Source of the DNA: a virus
Reading direction: 5' to 3' (one strand)
IMG/VR virus record: IMGVR_UViG_3300036852_000239
Location: 1-64,000 of that record
DNA: 64,000 nt
The notes beneath the pieces were generated by a model. It saw nothing but the letters and a program-made list of their open reading frames with translations. It had not been told where the DNA came from and did not search any database. This document shows positions 23,175 through 31,348 of this stretch, piece after piece. Position 1 is the stretch's first letter. Each line of letters begins with the position of its first letter. A program made the translations under genes and the position numbers.

Positions 23175-23664
23175 CGGGTTCCTCTCGTAGCGCTGGGATG
23201 GCGACTGCTTCGCCGTCATTGGTGAGCAGGGAGCTGCCCCTTGCGAGGTCCACAGGAATCTCGGCCGAGTCTTCAGTGGAAAGGATCAGGAATCCGGCCA
23301 GTCGCGCCTGCGCTATCTCCGAGTGGCAGGCGCCATGGCAGCCGGAAGTCCCATGGCCACAAAGCGCGACGAGGTTCGACAGCCGGTTATCGCCGCCTTG
23401 GCTGCGCCGCTTGCGATGGTGAATCGAGTACTCGATGCCACGCCGGCCGTGCAGCTCGTCGCCGCACGACTCGCATCTTCCGTCCGCGCGCTTCAGTACA
23501 GCCTTGACCGTCGCCTCGTCCGGGCCCGTGTCGGCGGGCCGCTTCGGCTTCGCCTGTGTTCTCGGCTGGCCCGGCTTGTCCAGCGAGGACCGGGGCGTGT
23601 GGCCGTTGAACTGCGCGAGACGCTTCGAGGAGATCTTTGCGATCTCGGTACGCCGCAACGTCAT
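23158..23664 (-). CDS. HNH endonuclease
   Basis: 168 aa. CESCGDELHG, SIHHRKRRSQGGDN and LVALCGHGTSGCHGACHSE form a zinc-bound HNH nuclease core with the HH dyad. The N-terminal 60 residues are basic and proline-rich. It lies far from the cos side, so a recombination, homing or anti-competitor role is more likely than packaging. Confidence 0.8.
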   Translation of the reverse strand: MTLRRTEIAKISSKRLAQFNGHTPRSSLDKPGQPRTQAKPKRPADTGPDEATVKAVLKRADGRCESCGDELHGRRGIEYSIHHRKRRSQGGDNRLSNLVALCGHGTSGCHGACHSEIAQARLAGFLILSTEDSAEIPVDLARGSSLLTNDGEAVAIPALREEPDGQPF

Positions 23665-23885
23665 CGGTCCACCGCCGGAACAAGCACCAGGTCGTAGCCC
23701 AGCGCCTGCGCCCACTCCCGCGCATTACTCAGTGACGGGTCGTGCCTGCCTGCCTCCCATTGCCACACCAGCTGAGGCGACCGACGTCCCATCAGTTGGG
23801 CAACGGCTTGCAGCGACAGGCCACGCTCCCGGCGTGCGGCACGCAGTGCGGCGGCGAGCGGGTCGAGTACCTCTTTCACGGCCAC
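23661..23885 (-). CDS. XRE-family HTH protein
   Basis: 74 aa, a single Cro/C1-type HTH: LRAARRERGLSLQAVAQLMG, then LVWQWEAGRHDPSLSN. Small early repressor or activator. It overlaps HNH by 4 nt. Confidence 0.8.
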   Translation of the reverse strand: MAVKEVLDPLAAALRAARRERGLSLQAVAQLMGRRSPQLVWQWEAGRHDPSLSNAREWAQALGYDLVLVPAVDR

Positions 23886-24445
23886 ACCTCGCGGTAGCGT
23901 CCCGAGCCTGGCTGGGCTCGTTCGGCCTCAAGGCGTTCGATCTCCAGTCGGTCGCGTTCGGCTTGTTCCTCCAGGCGTTTGACGGAGGAGCGGAGGGATT
24001 CGACCTGGGCGACGAGTTGCCCAACCTCCGAGAGCTCCAGCCGGGTGAGCTTCTCGTTTTGGACCGCGATCAGCTTGGATTGGGCCCGGCCGTTGTCCCG
24101 TTCGGCACCCAAGTCTTTGGTCAGCCCCTCGATCTGCCGGGCCTGGTCCTCGATCTGGCCTTTCTGCTGCCAGATCGTGGCGCCGGCCTCCAGCAGCTGC
24201 CGGTTCACACCGTCCAACTCGCCCAAGACTCGGGCCTTTTCGGCCAGCACCGGGCGCAGCCGGTCGGTCACGTCCCGGTTGTGGTCCCGCAGCCGTCCGA
24301 TTTCCCGCTCGGCGGCGGTGAACCGTCCTTCGAGCTCGGCGATGCGCACCCCGCGGGCCGCATAGTCGGCGACCAGATCGTTCGGGGCCCGCCAGCTCGG
24401 TGTTGGCTCGACACGCTGCCGGGGTTTACGCCACGTCCAGCTCAT
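23876..24445 (-). CDS. Coiled-coil protein
   Basis: 189 aa from ATG 24445 (TGATG overlap). Residues 35-180 are almost one continuous coiled coil (GQLVAQVESLRSSVKRLEEQ). Likely oligomeric; may scaffold early complexes. No enzymatic motif. Confidence 0.65.
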   Translation of the reverse strand: MSWTWRKPRQRVEPTPSWRAPNDLVADYAARGVRIAELEGRFTAAEREIGRLRDHNRDVTDRLRPVLAEKARVLGELDGVNRQLLEAGATIWQQKGQIEDQARQIEGLTKDLGAERDNGRAQSKLIAVQNEKLTRLELSEVGQLVAQVESLRSSVKRLEEQAERDRLEIERLEAERAQPGSGRYREVWP

Positions 24446-25734
24446 CAAGCACCTGCCCTAACTGGCTCACCGGAGCGGCACCCGTAGGGTGAGCAGCCGT
24501 CCGGGTCGCCAAACTCTTCGACGTCGAACAGCCCCAACTGCTGCCCGCGCCGCTCCGACTGACTCAGGCGGTCGATCGGTGCCTGGTCCAACGGGACACG
24601 AGAGGCGTGCAGGTACCGCTGGCTGGCCATGCCCGGCGCGGTTCGAAACTCAGCATCGAAGGCCACCGCGTCTTCCCACTCTGATGCCTGGAACCCGAGG
24701 CATGAGCACATGTAGTTGCCGTATTTGTTTGCCGGGCTCAGAATTCGGCAGGCTCCACGCTCGGTGTCGCTGATGTGGAAGTGCGAGTCGCGGTGGTGCC
24801 CGCACTCACAGGTGTCGCGCAGCTCCCGCCATTGGGCGTTGCCGTGAAATGGACAACCAACGCACGCCGACTTCACCACATGGTCCCAGCCCCGCGACTC
24901 CAGCCAGCGCAGGCAGTCGTCGCGACTCATGCCCAACCCCAGCAGCGGATACTGCGGGGTGATGTACGGCGGGAACCGGTTGTCGTTGACCCGGCTGGCC
25001 TCATCGTTGGAAAACCCGATCCACTGCACCGCAGTGGCGCCGGCCGGAACCGGGCCAACCAGATTCCGTGTCCCACTCCCACGACAAACCGAGCATGGGC
25101 CGAGACCTGCGTCGGCATCCCACGGCGGAACACGGGAGCCCGCGGCGTCACAGAACCGGCATGGCACCTGACGCACCTCGGCGCCGAGAAGCTGGCGGAT
25201 CTCCCGCTCGATCGGCTCAACCTTGTAACGGCCAGTGCACCTACGCGAGCCCATGCCTTTGACACGGCGCCACTCAACGTGGCTGCGGACCACGGTGATG
25301 CCCCTGGAATCACAGCCTTCACATGGCAGCGGCTTGACGGGAGGCGTCAGGCCATCCTCGTCATCCGCGAGGTCGTCGAGATCGGCTAAGGCCTCGTGGT
25401 AGGCATCCCAGCCACACCACGCCGGACACGGCCTCGACTCGTCAATTACCACCTCGCGCCGCAGCGGACCCAGCGTGAAGTACGGAATGCCAGCCTGAGT
25501 ATGGGGACTCAACACGTCATCGCGCAGGTTGCCACGTGAAACCCGATGCAGCGGTATACCGGCCTCGTCGAGCGCCTTTCCTAGCCGGTTGAGGTGGTCG
25601 TAGACCCGCTTCGGTTCCCACCCGGTGTCGGCGAAGATGGCCGCGTCTGGCTTGGGGAGCACGCCCTCGACAGCCATCAGCGCCAGCGTCGTGGACTGCA
25701 CCCCGGCGCCGAGGCTGAGCACGGTGATCCTCAT
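24445..25734 (-). CDS. PP-loop ATPase, PAPS-reductase-like, with zinc-finger insertions
   Basis: 429 aa from ATG 25734. SLGAGVQSTTLALMA near the N-terminus is the PP-loop of PAPS reductase/adenine-nucleotide alpha-hydrolase proteins, and FADTGWEPKRVYDHL fits the next strand-helix. Inserted are DnaJ-like knuckles (CRFCDAAG ... CSVCRGSG), a CEGC unit, and VKSACVGCPFHG with a second CECGHH cluster. Such proteins in phages may serve nucleotide or tRNA sulfur chemistry or DNA modification; the reaction is not deducible here. Confidence 0.75.
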   Translation of the reverse strand: MRITVLSLGAGVQSTTLALMAVEGVLPKPDAAIFADTGWEPKRVYDHLNRLGKALDEAGIPLHRVSRGNLRDDVLSPHTQAGIPYFTLGPLRREVVIDESRPCPAWCGWDAYHEALADLDDLADDEDGLTPPVKPLPCEGCDSRGITVVRSHVEWRRVKGMGSRRCTGRYKVEPIEREIRQLLGAEVRQVPCRFCDAAGSRVPPWDADAGLGPCSVCRGSGTRNLVGPVPAGATAVQWIGFSNDEASRVNDNRFPPYITPQYPLLGLGMSRDDCLRWLESRGWDHVVKSACVGCPFHGNAQWRELRDTCECGHHRDSHFHISDTERGACRILSPANKYGNYMCSCLGFQASEWEDAVAFDAEFRTAPGMASQRYLHASRVPLDQAPIDRLSQSERRGQQLGLFDVEEFGDPDGCSPYGCRSGEPVRAGA

Positions 25735-25826
25735 CGTGGCCACCATCCCCAGCGCAGAGTGGGCCAGCAGGCAGCGCAGAGGATCGTCGCGATCCCAAGT
25801 GCCACAAGCCCAACAGCGATGTTCAT
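25731..25826 (-). CDS. Single-helix membrane peptide
   Basis: 31 aa: MNIAVGLVALGIATILCAAC followed by a tryptophan-rich end. It shares start and stop bases with both neighbours (TGATG, ATGA). Probably a small membrane peptide of unknown purpose. Confidence 0.6.
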   Translation of the reverse strand: MNIAVGLVALGIATILCAACWPTLRWGWWPR

Positions 25827-26305
25827 CACGACGGCCCGCCCGCCTTGACGGCCGCGCGCTGGCGGATCAGGTCCACGAAATGTTCGTTGCATAGCGCCCA
25901 CTCCGAGCGCCTCTCGCGGATCAGCGCGATCGCCTCATCCGCACCGTGGCCGAGCGCCAGTAGCACCAGCGCCACCACCAAGCCACTGCGGTTGTAGCCA
26001 GCCTGGCAGCGCACCAGCACCTTGCGTTCCGCCTCCAGTGCTATCAGCACCCGGTCAACAGCCTCGGCGACAAGGCGGCGATCGTCGGCGTTAAGCAGCC
26101 CATCCGGGATCCGGCAGCGCCAGTGCGGGACGCCTGCATCGGGTCCGGTGTCCCATTTGGGGTGCATCGAGACGACCAGGCCGAATTCGTTGGTAGGTAT
26201 CGCGTCCTCGATCTCGAAGAGCCTCTGGTCGCGGTCGAAGTAGAGCCCGCCCTGCCACAGGTTCGGGATGATCTCGTTCCAGGGGTCTTTGGCCCACGGG
26301 ATCAT
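25826..26305 (-). CDS. Dual-specificity/tyrosine phosphatase-like protein
   Basis: 159 aa. VRCQAGYNRSGLV holds the C(x)5R signature with C100 and R106, and PNLWQGGLYFD is the usual opening of the fold. A general acid Asp may lie in CRIPDG (about residue 68). It would remove phosphate from Tyr/Ser/Thr or from a nucleotide or lipid. It sits next to membrane-protein genes, and the same operon encodes an FHA protein. Confidence 0.8.
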   Translation of the reverse strand: MIPWAKDPWNEIIPNLWQGGLYFDRDQRLFEIEDAIPTNEFGLVVSMHPKWDTGPDAGVPHWRCRIPDGLLNADDRRLVAEAVDRVLIALEAERKVLVRCQAGYNRSGLVVALVLLALGHGADEAIALIRERRSEWALCNEHFVDLIRQRAAVKAGGPS

Positions 26306-26517
26306 CGGCGGGCCCCCCGCTCCTTGAGGGTCCTTTCGTTGCGGGCCTTGACCTTCGCCTTGACATCGGCCAGCTTCCTGCCCGCCCACCGTGACCCAGC
26401 GCCGGTCCAGGCGATCAGGTCCGGGGTCAGCAGGTACAGGCCGATCAACGCCAGCACCACCACGCCGCCGATCGCGGCCCACTCCAGTTGGTCTTCTGCT
26501 CTATCGGGGAAGCTCAT
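26302..26517 (-). CDS. Single-pass membrane protein
   Basis: 71 aa. Hydrophobic helix WAAIGGVVVLALIGLYLLT, then a highly basic tail (KLADVKAKVKARNERTLKER). ATGA overlaps on both sides. May tether nucleic acid or an acidic partner to the membrane. Confidence 0.6.
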   Translation of the reverse strand: MSFPDRAEDQLEWAAIGGVVVLALIGLYLLTPDLIAWTGAGSRWAGRKLADVKAKVKARNERTLKERGARR

Positions 26518-27023
26518 GAGGTCCTCGCAGTCAGGTTCTGTTCGGCGCGGATCCGCTTGATCCGCTCGCCGAGCTCTTTCGGGGTGACGACCGGCATGCG
26601 TGTCGGCCGTAGGCGCGGCAGGATCCCGCGCGGCTGATAGGTGTTGGGCCAGCCGGACCTGTCCGTCATCGATTTCACGGTGGCGAGCTCTTCATCGGTC
26701 CAATCCGGAGGGTTCTGCACCGGCACCATTGCGGCGCCGATCCTCTGCCGCATGTCGGTGATGACGCTGAGCGCGTTGAACTTGGCCTTGTCGGCCGAGG
26801 CCACCAACGGCCGCATGTCGATGGCCACCGTCGGCTCCGTGACGCAGTCGATGTTGTGCCACAGATGCTCGGCCCGCTTCTCCGACTGTTTCGCATCGGC
26901 CAGCCGCCGGCGCACCACAAACCACGTCACCAACCCGGCCGGTGCTATCAGCGTCAGCACAACCAACGCCCACGGCAGGGCAGGCTTAGCCGTCTCCAAC
27001 CATCGGGACAGTTCCTCAGCCAT
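26514..27023 (-). CDS. Membrane-anchored hypothetical protein
   Basis: 169 aa. One N-terminal helix (ALVVLTLIAPAGLVTWFVV) and a cytoplasmic, basic C-terminal part. No known motif. Confidence 0.6.
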   Translation of the reverse strand: MAEELSRWLETAKPALPWALVVLTLIAPAGLVTWFVVRRRLADAKQSEKRAEHLWHNIDCVTEPTVAIDMRPLVASADKAKFNALSVITDMRQRIGAAMVPVQNPPDWTDEELATVKSMTDRSGWPNTYQPRGILPRLRPTRMPVVTPKELGERIKRIRAEQNLTARTS

Positions 27024-27249
27024 CGGTGCGCTCCTCCCGGATCGTGGTGGGCCACTTCAAACCGACGTCGGCCTGCCAGTGCTCCCAGCTTTTGGCCCAC
27101 ACGGCGTTGACCTCGTCCACGGTCAGCTCGTGGAGCGGCTCGGGAGCGTTCTGCTTCCTGTTCAGGCGGCGGTGCAGCCAAGCGCACCCGGCGATGCACA
27201 AGCCGATCCCGCCGGGGAAACCGAGCAGGAACAACAGATCAGGAGACAT
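27016..27249 (-). CDS. Small membrane protein
   Basis: 77 aa. Hydrophobic start (LLFLLGFPGGIGLCIAGCAW), then a soluble part with HELTVDEVNAVWAKSW. Overlaps both neighbours. Function unknown. Confidence 0.6.
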   Translation of the reverse strand: MSPDLLFLLGFPGGIGLCIAGCAWLHRRLNRKQNAPEPLHELTVDEVNAVWAKSWEHWQADVGLKWPTTIREERTDG

Positions 27250-27700
27250 GACCCACCTCCACCGCCGACTGTCGGCGCACCTGGGCGACCCGCTCCCGCG
27301 CGCACTGGCGGCAGTGCCGCCGCCCGGTCGCATCCACGTAGGTGTTCGCGTAGTCGTAGAGGTGCATCTGCGGGCAGTGGGTCTTGGAGGCGTTCCCGCT
27401 CTTCGGGCGCGGCTCCAACGCCTGCGACCGCGGCGGTTTATGCCCGAGGCGCCGCTCCCTGTCGGTCAGCCCGGCCCAAATCCCGAACTCGCCCCGACCA
27501 ACGGCATCCCGATAGCAGTCGTCGATCACCGGACAGCCGCGACACACAGCTTTCGCCGCCTCGACCGTGACGTAGTCGGTGTCCCCGATCGGGAACCACA
27601 TCTCCGGGTCGTAATCGCGGCAGGCGGCACGCGCCTCCCAGGATTCATCCCGGTCGGTGCCCAGCCCGTACTGGGTCGTGTTGGAGCGGTGGTGTCTCAT
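27239..27700 (-). CDS. WhiB-family regulator with extra zinc module
   Basis: 153 aa. C27, C53, C56 and C62 (AACRDY; VCRGCPVIDDC) are the four iron-sulfur ligands of WhiB proteins, followed by the GIWAGLTDRERR turn and basic tail. About 70 further residues hold HCPQMH and HCRQCARER, a likely zinc site not usual in host WhiB. WhiB proteins pair with the main sigma factor; phage copies are known to inhibit host WhiB2. Confidence 0.88.
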   Translation of the reverse strand: MRHHRSNTTQYGLGTDRDESWEARAACRDYDPEMWFPIGDTDYVTVEAAKAVCRGCPVIDDCYRDAVGRGEFGIWAGLTDRERRLGHKPPRSQALEPRPKSGNASKTHCPQMHLYDYANTYVDATGRRHCRQCARERVAQVRRQSAVEVGHVS

Positions 27701-27915
27701 GACAGACCGCCCTGCGCCCTGTGTGCCTGGCGGAAACACACGATCGCCCGAAGCCCGGCGACCACCAAGGCCGTCAGCGCTGCGAGTGAACCCACCAAAC
27801 CAGCCAACCCTTGCGGCCGCACCAGATTGGCCAACAGCACCGGGATGAAGGCGGTGAACAGCCCCGCCCAGAAGCAGCCTCGGCGACGCCACGACCGAGC
27901 ATCAACCTGCGTCAT
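27697..27915 (-). CDS. Two-helix membrane protein
   Basis: 72 aa from ATG 27915. Helices FWAGLFTAFIPVLLANLV and GSLAALTALVVAGLRAIVCF. Overlaps WhiB by 4 nt. Function unknown. Confidence 0.55.
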   Translation of the reverse strand: MTQVDARSWRRRGCFWAGLFTAFIPVLLANLVRPQGLAGLVGSLAALTALVVAGLRAIVCFRQAHRAQGGLS

Positions 27916-28094
27916 CGGGTCACCTCCGGTCCGATCCCGCGCAGCACATCGCGCAGGTCCGCGCCGTCCACCAGCAACTGACGGCGCGCATCCGGCCAAC
28001 CCAACAGTGAGCAGTTGCGCTCGGCCCGGTCGAGGCGCGCCGTCAGCTCGGGCAGGCGCTTGCCGACGTTGAGGGTTCGCGTCACGGTGCTCAT
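27912..28094 (-). CDS. Small helical protein
   Basis: 60 aa from ATG 28094: LPELTARLDRAERNCSLLGW, then VDGADLRDVLRGIG. ATGA overlaps on both sides. No family recognised. Confidence 0.55.
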   Translation of the reverse strand: MSTVTRTLNVGKRLPELTARLDRAERNCSLLGWPDARRQLLVDGADLRDVLRGIGPEVTR

Positions 28095-28537
28095 GCCGAC
28101 GCTCCAACCGGCTCGGAACGGTCGGCCAGCAGCGGCATACAGCGCCACTCGACGATCTCGACCTCTTCGGTCACCTCAACCTCAGGCACAGCAGCGAGCG
28201 CCTCAGGGTCCTTGACCTTCTTCGTCTCGGTCTTGGTGCCGACAACGACGCGCTCGCACACCTCTTCCCGCTCGGTGTACACCTGGATCGTGATCGGTCC
28301 GAAGATCAGCAACGCGCCCGCGTAGTCCCCATGCAGGTACTTGTCGACCTTCGCTCCGGCGCGCAGTGCCGCCCTGACGGCGGTAACGACAGACTCGCGG
28401 TCATCGACAGGAGCCAGCATGCGGGCCAGGGCGTACCGCAGGTCCTTCATCAGCGGCCCGTCCGGGTTGGTCTCGACCATGTCGGCGAGGGCTCGCAGGC
28501 CTTCGGCGTATTCGGTAGCCTTGGTCTCAGTGGTCAT
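28091..28537 (-). CDS. Hypothetical early protein
   Basis: 148 aa from ATG 28537, with GGAAAGGAA upstream. The N-terminal helical part (TEYAEGLRALADMVETNP) is followed by a beta segment with ALLIFGPITIQVYTEREE and an acidic C-terminus. First gene after a long structured leader. Similar proteins occur in actinophages; role unknown. Confidence 0.6.
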   Translation of the reverse strand: MTTETKATEYAEGLRALADMVETNPDGPLMKDLRYALARMLAPVDDRESVVTAVRAALRAGAKVDKYLHGDYAGALLIFGPITIQVYTEREEVCERVVVGTKTETKKVKDPEALAAVPEVEVTEEVEIVEWRCMPLLADRSEPVGASA

Positions 28538-28564
28538 CGGAAGGTTCCTTTCCTTTGATCCCAT

Positions 28565-28874
28565 GGGCTCCGGTTGCGTCGGAGCCCTTCTTCTTTGCCT
28601 TGCAACGTCTTTGAGTTGTCGTCCCGGGGCCGTGTCGCCCGACCCCGGGACTGCCACACCCGACCCAGAACCCCCTTGTGGGTCTGGGCCCCTCCGCCTT
28701 GGCCGGCGGAAGCTTCCTTGTGGGCCCGGCGGCGGTTAGCGGCTCACCGCCGGACCCCTTCTCCCCATCGGGAACCCGACTTCGGTTCCCGGGCCACCCA
28801 CTCAAACCGCCACCCTCGAGACGGGAGCCAGGTGATAGGCGGTCTGCCGCGCCGGGGAGGCTCCACGGCAGACC
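28565..28874. other. Structured non-coding interval with several stem-loops
   Basis: The 387-bp gap 28538-28924 holds no gene I can support. Stems: GGGCTCCG/CGGAGCCC (28565-28587), CCCGGGGCCG/CGACCCCGGG (28623-28649, one weak pair), CCCAGA/TCTGGG (28664-28688), GGGAACC/GGTTCCC (28770-28790), GGTCTGCCG/CGGCAGACC (28841-28874). The first is followed by TTCTTCTTT on the plus strand, a terminator for plus-strand transcripts. It may be a leader RNA of the gene at 28091-28537 or an attenuator. Confidence 0.45.
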
Positions 28875-28924
28875 GGTTTGCAGCTGCGGGCACGGACGCG
28901 ATGGCACTCACCCGCAGCGCGTCT

Positions 28925-29746
28925 TTATGTCTCCGACCTCCACCAGGAAGGCAGTTTCTTGCCACCACGACCGGCGTTATTGATCTCGACAGCAGCAGCA
29001 GCGACACAGTGGTTACGCGGGTTGCCGGTCTGCTTGCGCAGGTTCTCCGCCTTGCCCAGCAGCGCGTTGACACCACCGTGCGCCTTGGCCAGCTTGGCCA
29101 CGAGCTGCTTGTCGTCCAGGTCGCCGTTGTAGCGGTGGCACAACAAGCCGATCCCGTCGATGACCGCCGCCTCCAGGCCCGGATCCCCGAACGCATCGCG
29201 GATGATCAGCAAAGTGCGGGCCAGGGTCTGCGGGCCGCCGGTGCGGTAGACCCGCATCAACGTCCCCACGGCACCGATCGCCCCGTCGCCCTTGTCCTGC
29301 GAGACACGCAGCATGCACTCCCGCACAACCCGGTCGACCTCAGTCTCATCCGGCCGTCCGGCCTGCACCCCGACACGGAACTTGGCGAATGCATGCACCG
29401 TCAAGGTGTCGTTGAGCTTGAGGAAGATCTCAGCCTCTTCCTCTTCGGTCAGGCCCTCATACATCCAGCACTGGACGCTTTGGGACTCCCAGTCATCACC
29501 GAGCCAGCTCTTCAAAGCCTCCAGCCGGTGCTGCCCGTCGATCACCCAGTAGTGGCTGGCGCGGAAGTTCACGGTGGGCGAGCCGAGCTGCTCCGGGTCG
29601 AACTCTTCGGCGAGCCTGAACACCCGCGATTCGTTGAGGTCCCGCTGCGCCAGCGGGTTGACCTTCACCAGGTTCAGCGGGATCCATTCCAGGCGAGCGG
29701 TACGCTCAACCTTTTTCCCTCCGGCGGGACCTTGGGTAGACTTCAC
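28925..29746 (-). CDS. ParB-like nuclease-domain protein
   Basis: 273 aa. WIPLNLVKVNPLAQR and the VIDGQHRLEAL motif (G-Q-H-R) mark a ParB/Srx fold; a helical domain follows. Actinophage copies of this family have no separate ParA. It may bind CTP and DNA or act as a nicking protein. It forms a pair with the ParB-like gene upstream. Confidence 0.75.
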   Translation of the reverse strand: MKSTQGPAGGKKVERTARLEWIPLNLVKVNPLAQRDLNESRVFRLAEEFDPEQLGSPTVNFRASHYWVIDGQHRLEALKSWLGDDWESQSVQCWMYEGLTEEEEAEIFLKLNDTLTVHAFAKFRVGVQAGRPDETEVDRVVRECMLRVSQDKGDGAIGAVGTLMRVYRTGGPQTLARTLLIIRDAFGDPGLEAAVIDGIGLLCHRYNGDLDDKQLVAKLAKAHGGVNALLGKAENLRKQTGNPRNHCVAAAAVEINNAGRGGKKLPSWWRSET

Positions 29747-30849
29747 GAGGCTTTCTCCTTCAATTGCCTGACAAGCCGGTTGAGCGTCCGGATTGATGTG
29801 GTGATGGAAGAGGCCCAGCCGTCGATTTCGGCGGGGTCCAGGTCGTTGATGTTGACGAGTTGGACCCCCATGGCCAGCCCGTCCAGTGCGATCGCGGTCT
29901 CCCGCACAACCCGGTTCGAGTCGATGCTTTTGCGGGTCCGCACGCCCAGCGCCTCGTCGGCCGGAATCGTGATCCCTTGCTTCTTCGCCGCCACGCGAAG
30001 GGTCGCCGCGCTTGAATAGCCGAGAGTCTTGGCGATTTGCTCGGAAGTGTGGCCGCTGTTCGCGAGCTCGCGCATCCTGTCGAAACGTTCGACGCCCGGC
30101 CTCTTTGGTTCATCCGGCTGCGACTCAACTGGAGGCTCGGCTAGGACTGCCCGCTTGACTTCCTGCGCTTCGCGTTTGGCGCGCAGCTGGCGACGTAGAT
30201 CACGTGCCGGACGCGCGATGGCCCCAGTGCGGTCCATCTCGGCGAGCGCTTTGCGAGCTAGTTCGCGCTCCTCTTCGCTGGCATCGGTGTCGGTGGCGGC
30301 TCGATGCGCAAAGTGCAGTTCGCTGTAGGTGCGGCCAGACATTCCGAGGGCCTCGCCGACAACATGGCGCGTCTTGTTGTGGTCCGATCCGGGCTCTCCG
30401 ACATCACTTGTGGTACGCGTACCCTGAGTGTGCGAGGGTCGGCCCGGAGCCGTTCCTCCATGCTCGCGCTGGCGCGTTTTCGCTGACTCTGCCTCAATCT
30501 CGTACAGCGCCGCACCAAGCGATCCCAACTCCGATGGCCGCATCTCCTGGCGGCAGAGGTTCTCGTCCCGCTCTGCGCGCAGCAGCTTGGCTGCGTCGTC
30601 GAGAGAGTCCACGAACCGCACTGGCACCTGCGACCAGCCCAGCAGCCGACACGCCTCCAGCCGACGCTGACCAGCCACCAGCCGACCGTCGCGAGTGAGG
30701 GTGATCGGGTTGAGCAGGTCCACGTCCTGGATCGACAGAGCTAACTCGCGCAGGTCGCCGAGATCCTTGCGGTGTCGCCCTGCCACTTTGATCGCCTCAA
30801 TGCTCACGAACGCGTCGATGGCGGTCGGCGAGATCAGCGTATGTGTCAT
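29743..30849 (-). CDS. ParB-like DNA-binding protein
   Basis: 368 aa. Residues 10-90 hold the ParB N-terminal domain (LNPITLTRDGRLVAGQRRLE). After a long linker, HTSEQIAKTLGYSSAATLRV is a HTH unit. The C-terminus may dimerise. No ParA is seen nearby, so it may regulate transcription or act on DNA topology rather than partition; partition of a plasmid-like lysogen is a weaker option given int and attP. Confidence 0.8.
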   Translation of the reverse strand: MTHTLISPTAIDAFVSIEAIKVAGRHRKDLGDLRELALSIQDVDLLNPITLTRDGRLVAGQRRLEACRLLGWSQVPVRFVDSLDDAAKLLRAERDENLCRQEMRPSELGSLGAALYEIEAESAKTRQREHGGTAPGRPSHTQGTRTTSDVGEPGSDHNKTRHVVGEALGMSGRTYSELHFAHRAATDTDASEEERELARKALAEMDRTGAIARPARDLRRQLRAKREAQEVKRAVLAEPPVESQPDEPKRPGVERFDRMRELANSGHTSEQIAKTLGYSSAATLRVAAKKQGITIPADEALGVRTRKSIDSNRVVRETAIALDGLAMGVQLVNINDLDPAEIDGWASSITTSIRTLNRLVRQLKEKAS

Positions 30850-31190
30850 CGCGCACCCCCAGGCTCACGGCCGATCCGCGAGAAGATCTGAGGGGCCCGC
30901 TTCGGTGCCACCGCGGGCATGAACAACAGCGGGGTGAACCCGTAGACCACCAGCAGCAGCAGGAACAGGCCCGAGGTGAACCATCCCTCCACGGCTGCCC
31001 AGCGGGCTTGGCTGCCCAAGAGAATGGAGCCACCCAACGTGATTGCGGCCAGAGCGAGCAGGCCGACGATATGGCGGGGCTGAGCCTTAACGGCGTACAC
31101 CCTGCCGGGCCGCGGGGGCTTGGGGTAAGGAGTCGGGTTCGACGGCTTGGGCGGCGGAGGCGGCGTTGGCCGGGTCGGGTGGTGGATCAC
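30846..31190 (-). CDS. Proline-rich membrane protein
   Basis: 114 aa from GTG 31190 (GTGA overlap). The N-terminus is PTRPTPPPPPKPSNPTPYPK; then two hydrophobic helices (HIVGLLALAAITLGGSILLG and LFLLLLVVYGFTPLLF). It resembles the next gene in layout. Function unknown. Confidence 0.6.
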   Translation of the reverse strand: MIHHPTRPTPPPPPKPSNPTPYPKPPRPGRVYAVKAQPRHIVGLLALAAITLGGSILLGSQARWAAVEGWFTSGLFLLLLVVYGFTPLLFMPAVAPKRAPQIFSRIGREPGGAR

Positions 31191-31348
31191 CACGCCACCT
31201 CCCCGAAGATCGCGACAAAGACGACGACAATCAGGAGCACCAGCGGGAAGCGCCAGGCTTCGTTGAAGTCGGCGACGCGTGGCCTGCTCGGCGGCGGGGC
31301 GGTCGGCTTCGGCGGCGGGGGCGGGGAGGCGGGCTTCGGCTTGGTCAT
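31187..31348 (-). CDS. Proline-rich single-pass membrane protein
   Basis: 53 aa. KPKPASPPPPPKPTAPPP, then FPLVLLIVVVFVAIFGEV. It looks like a shorter relative of the gene at 30846-31190. Confidence 0.55.
   Translation of the reverse strand: MTKPKPASPPPPPKPTAPPPSRPRVADFNEAWRFPLVLLIVVVFVAIFGEVAW

Noticed and set aside
28527-28907. A 126-codon minus-strand frame across the structured interval
   Set aside because: Composition is Gly/Pro/Arg-rich, it has no ribosome site, it runs over the start of the next gene, and it is disrupted by hairpins.
29743-30849. A plasmid-type parABS partition system
   Set aside because: There is no ParA ATPase near the ParB-like genes, and integrase with attP points to chromosomal lysogeny.
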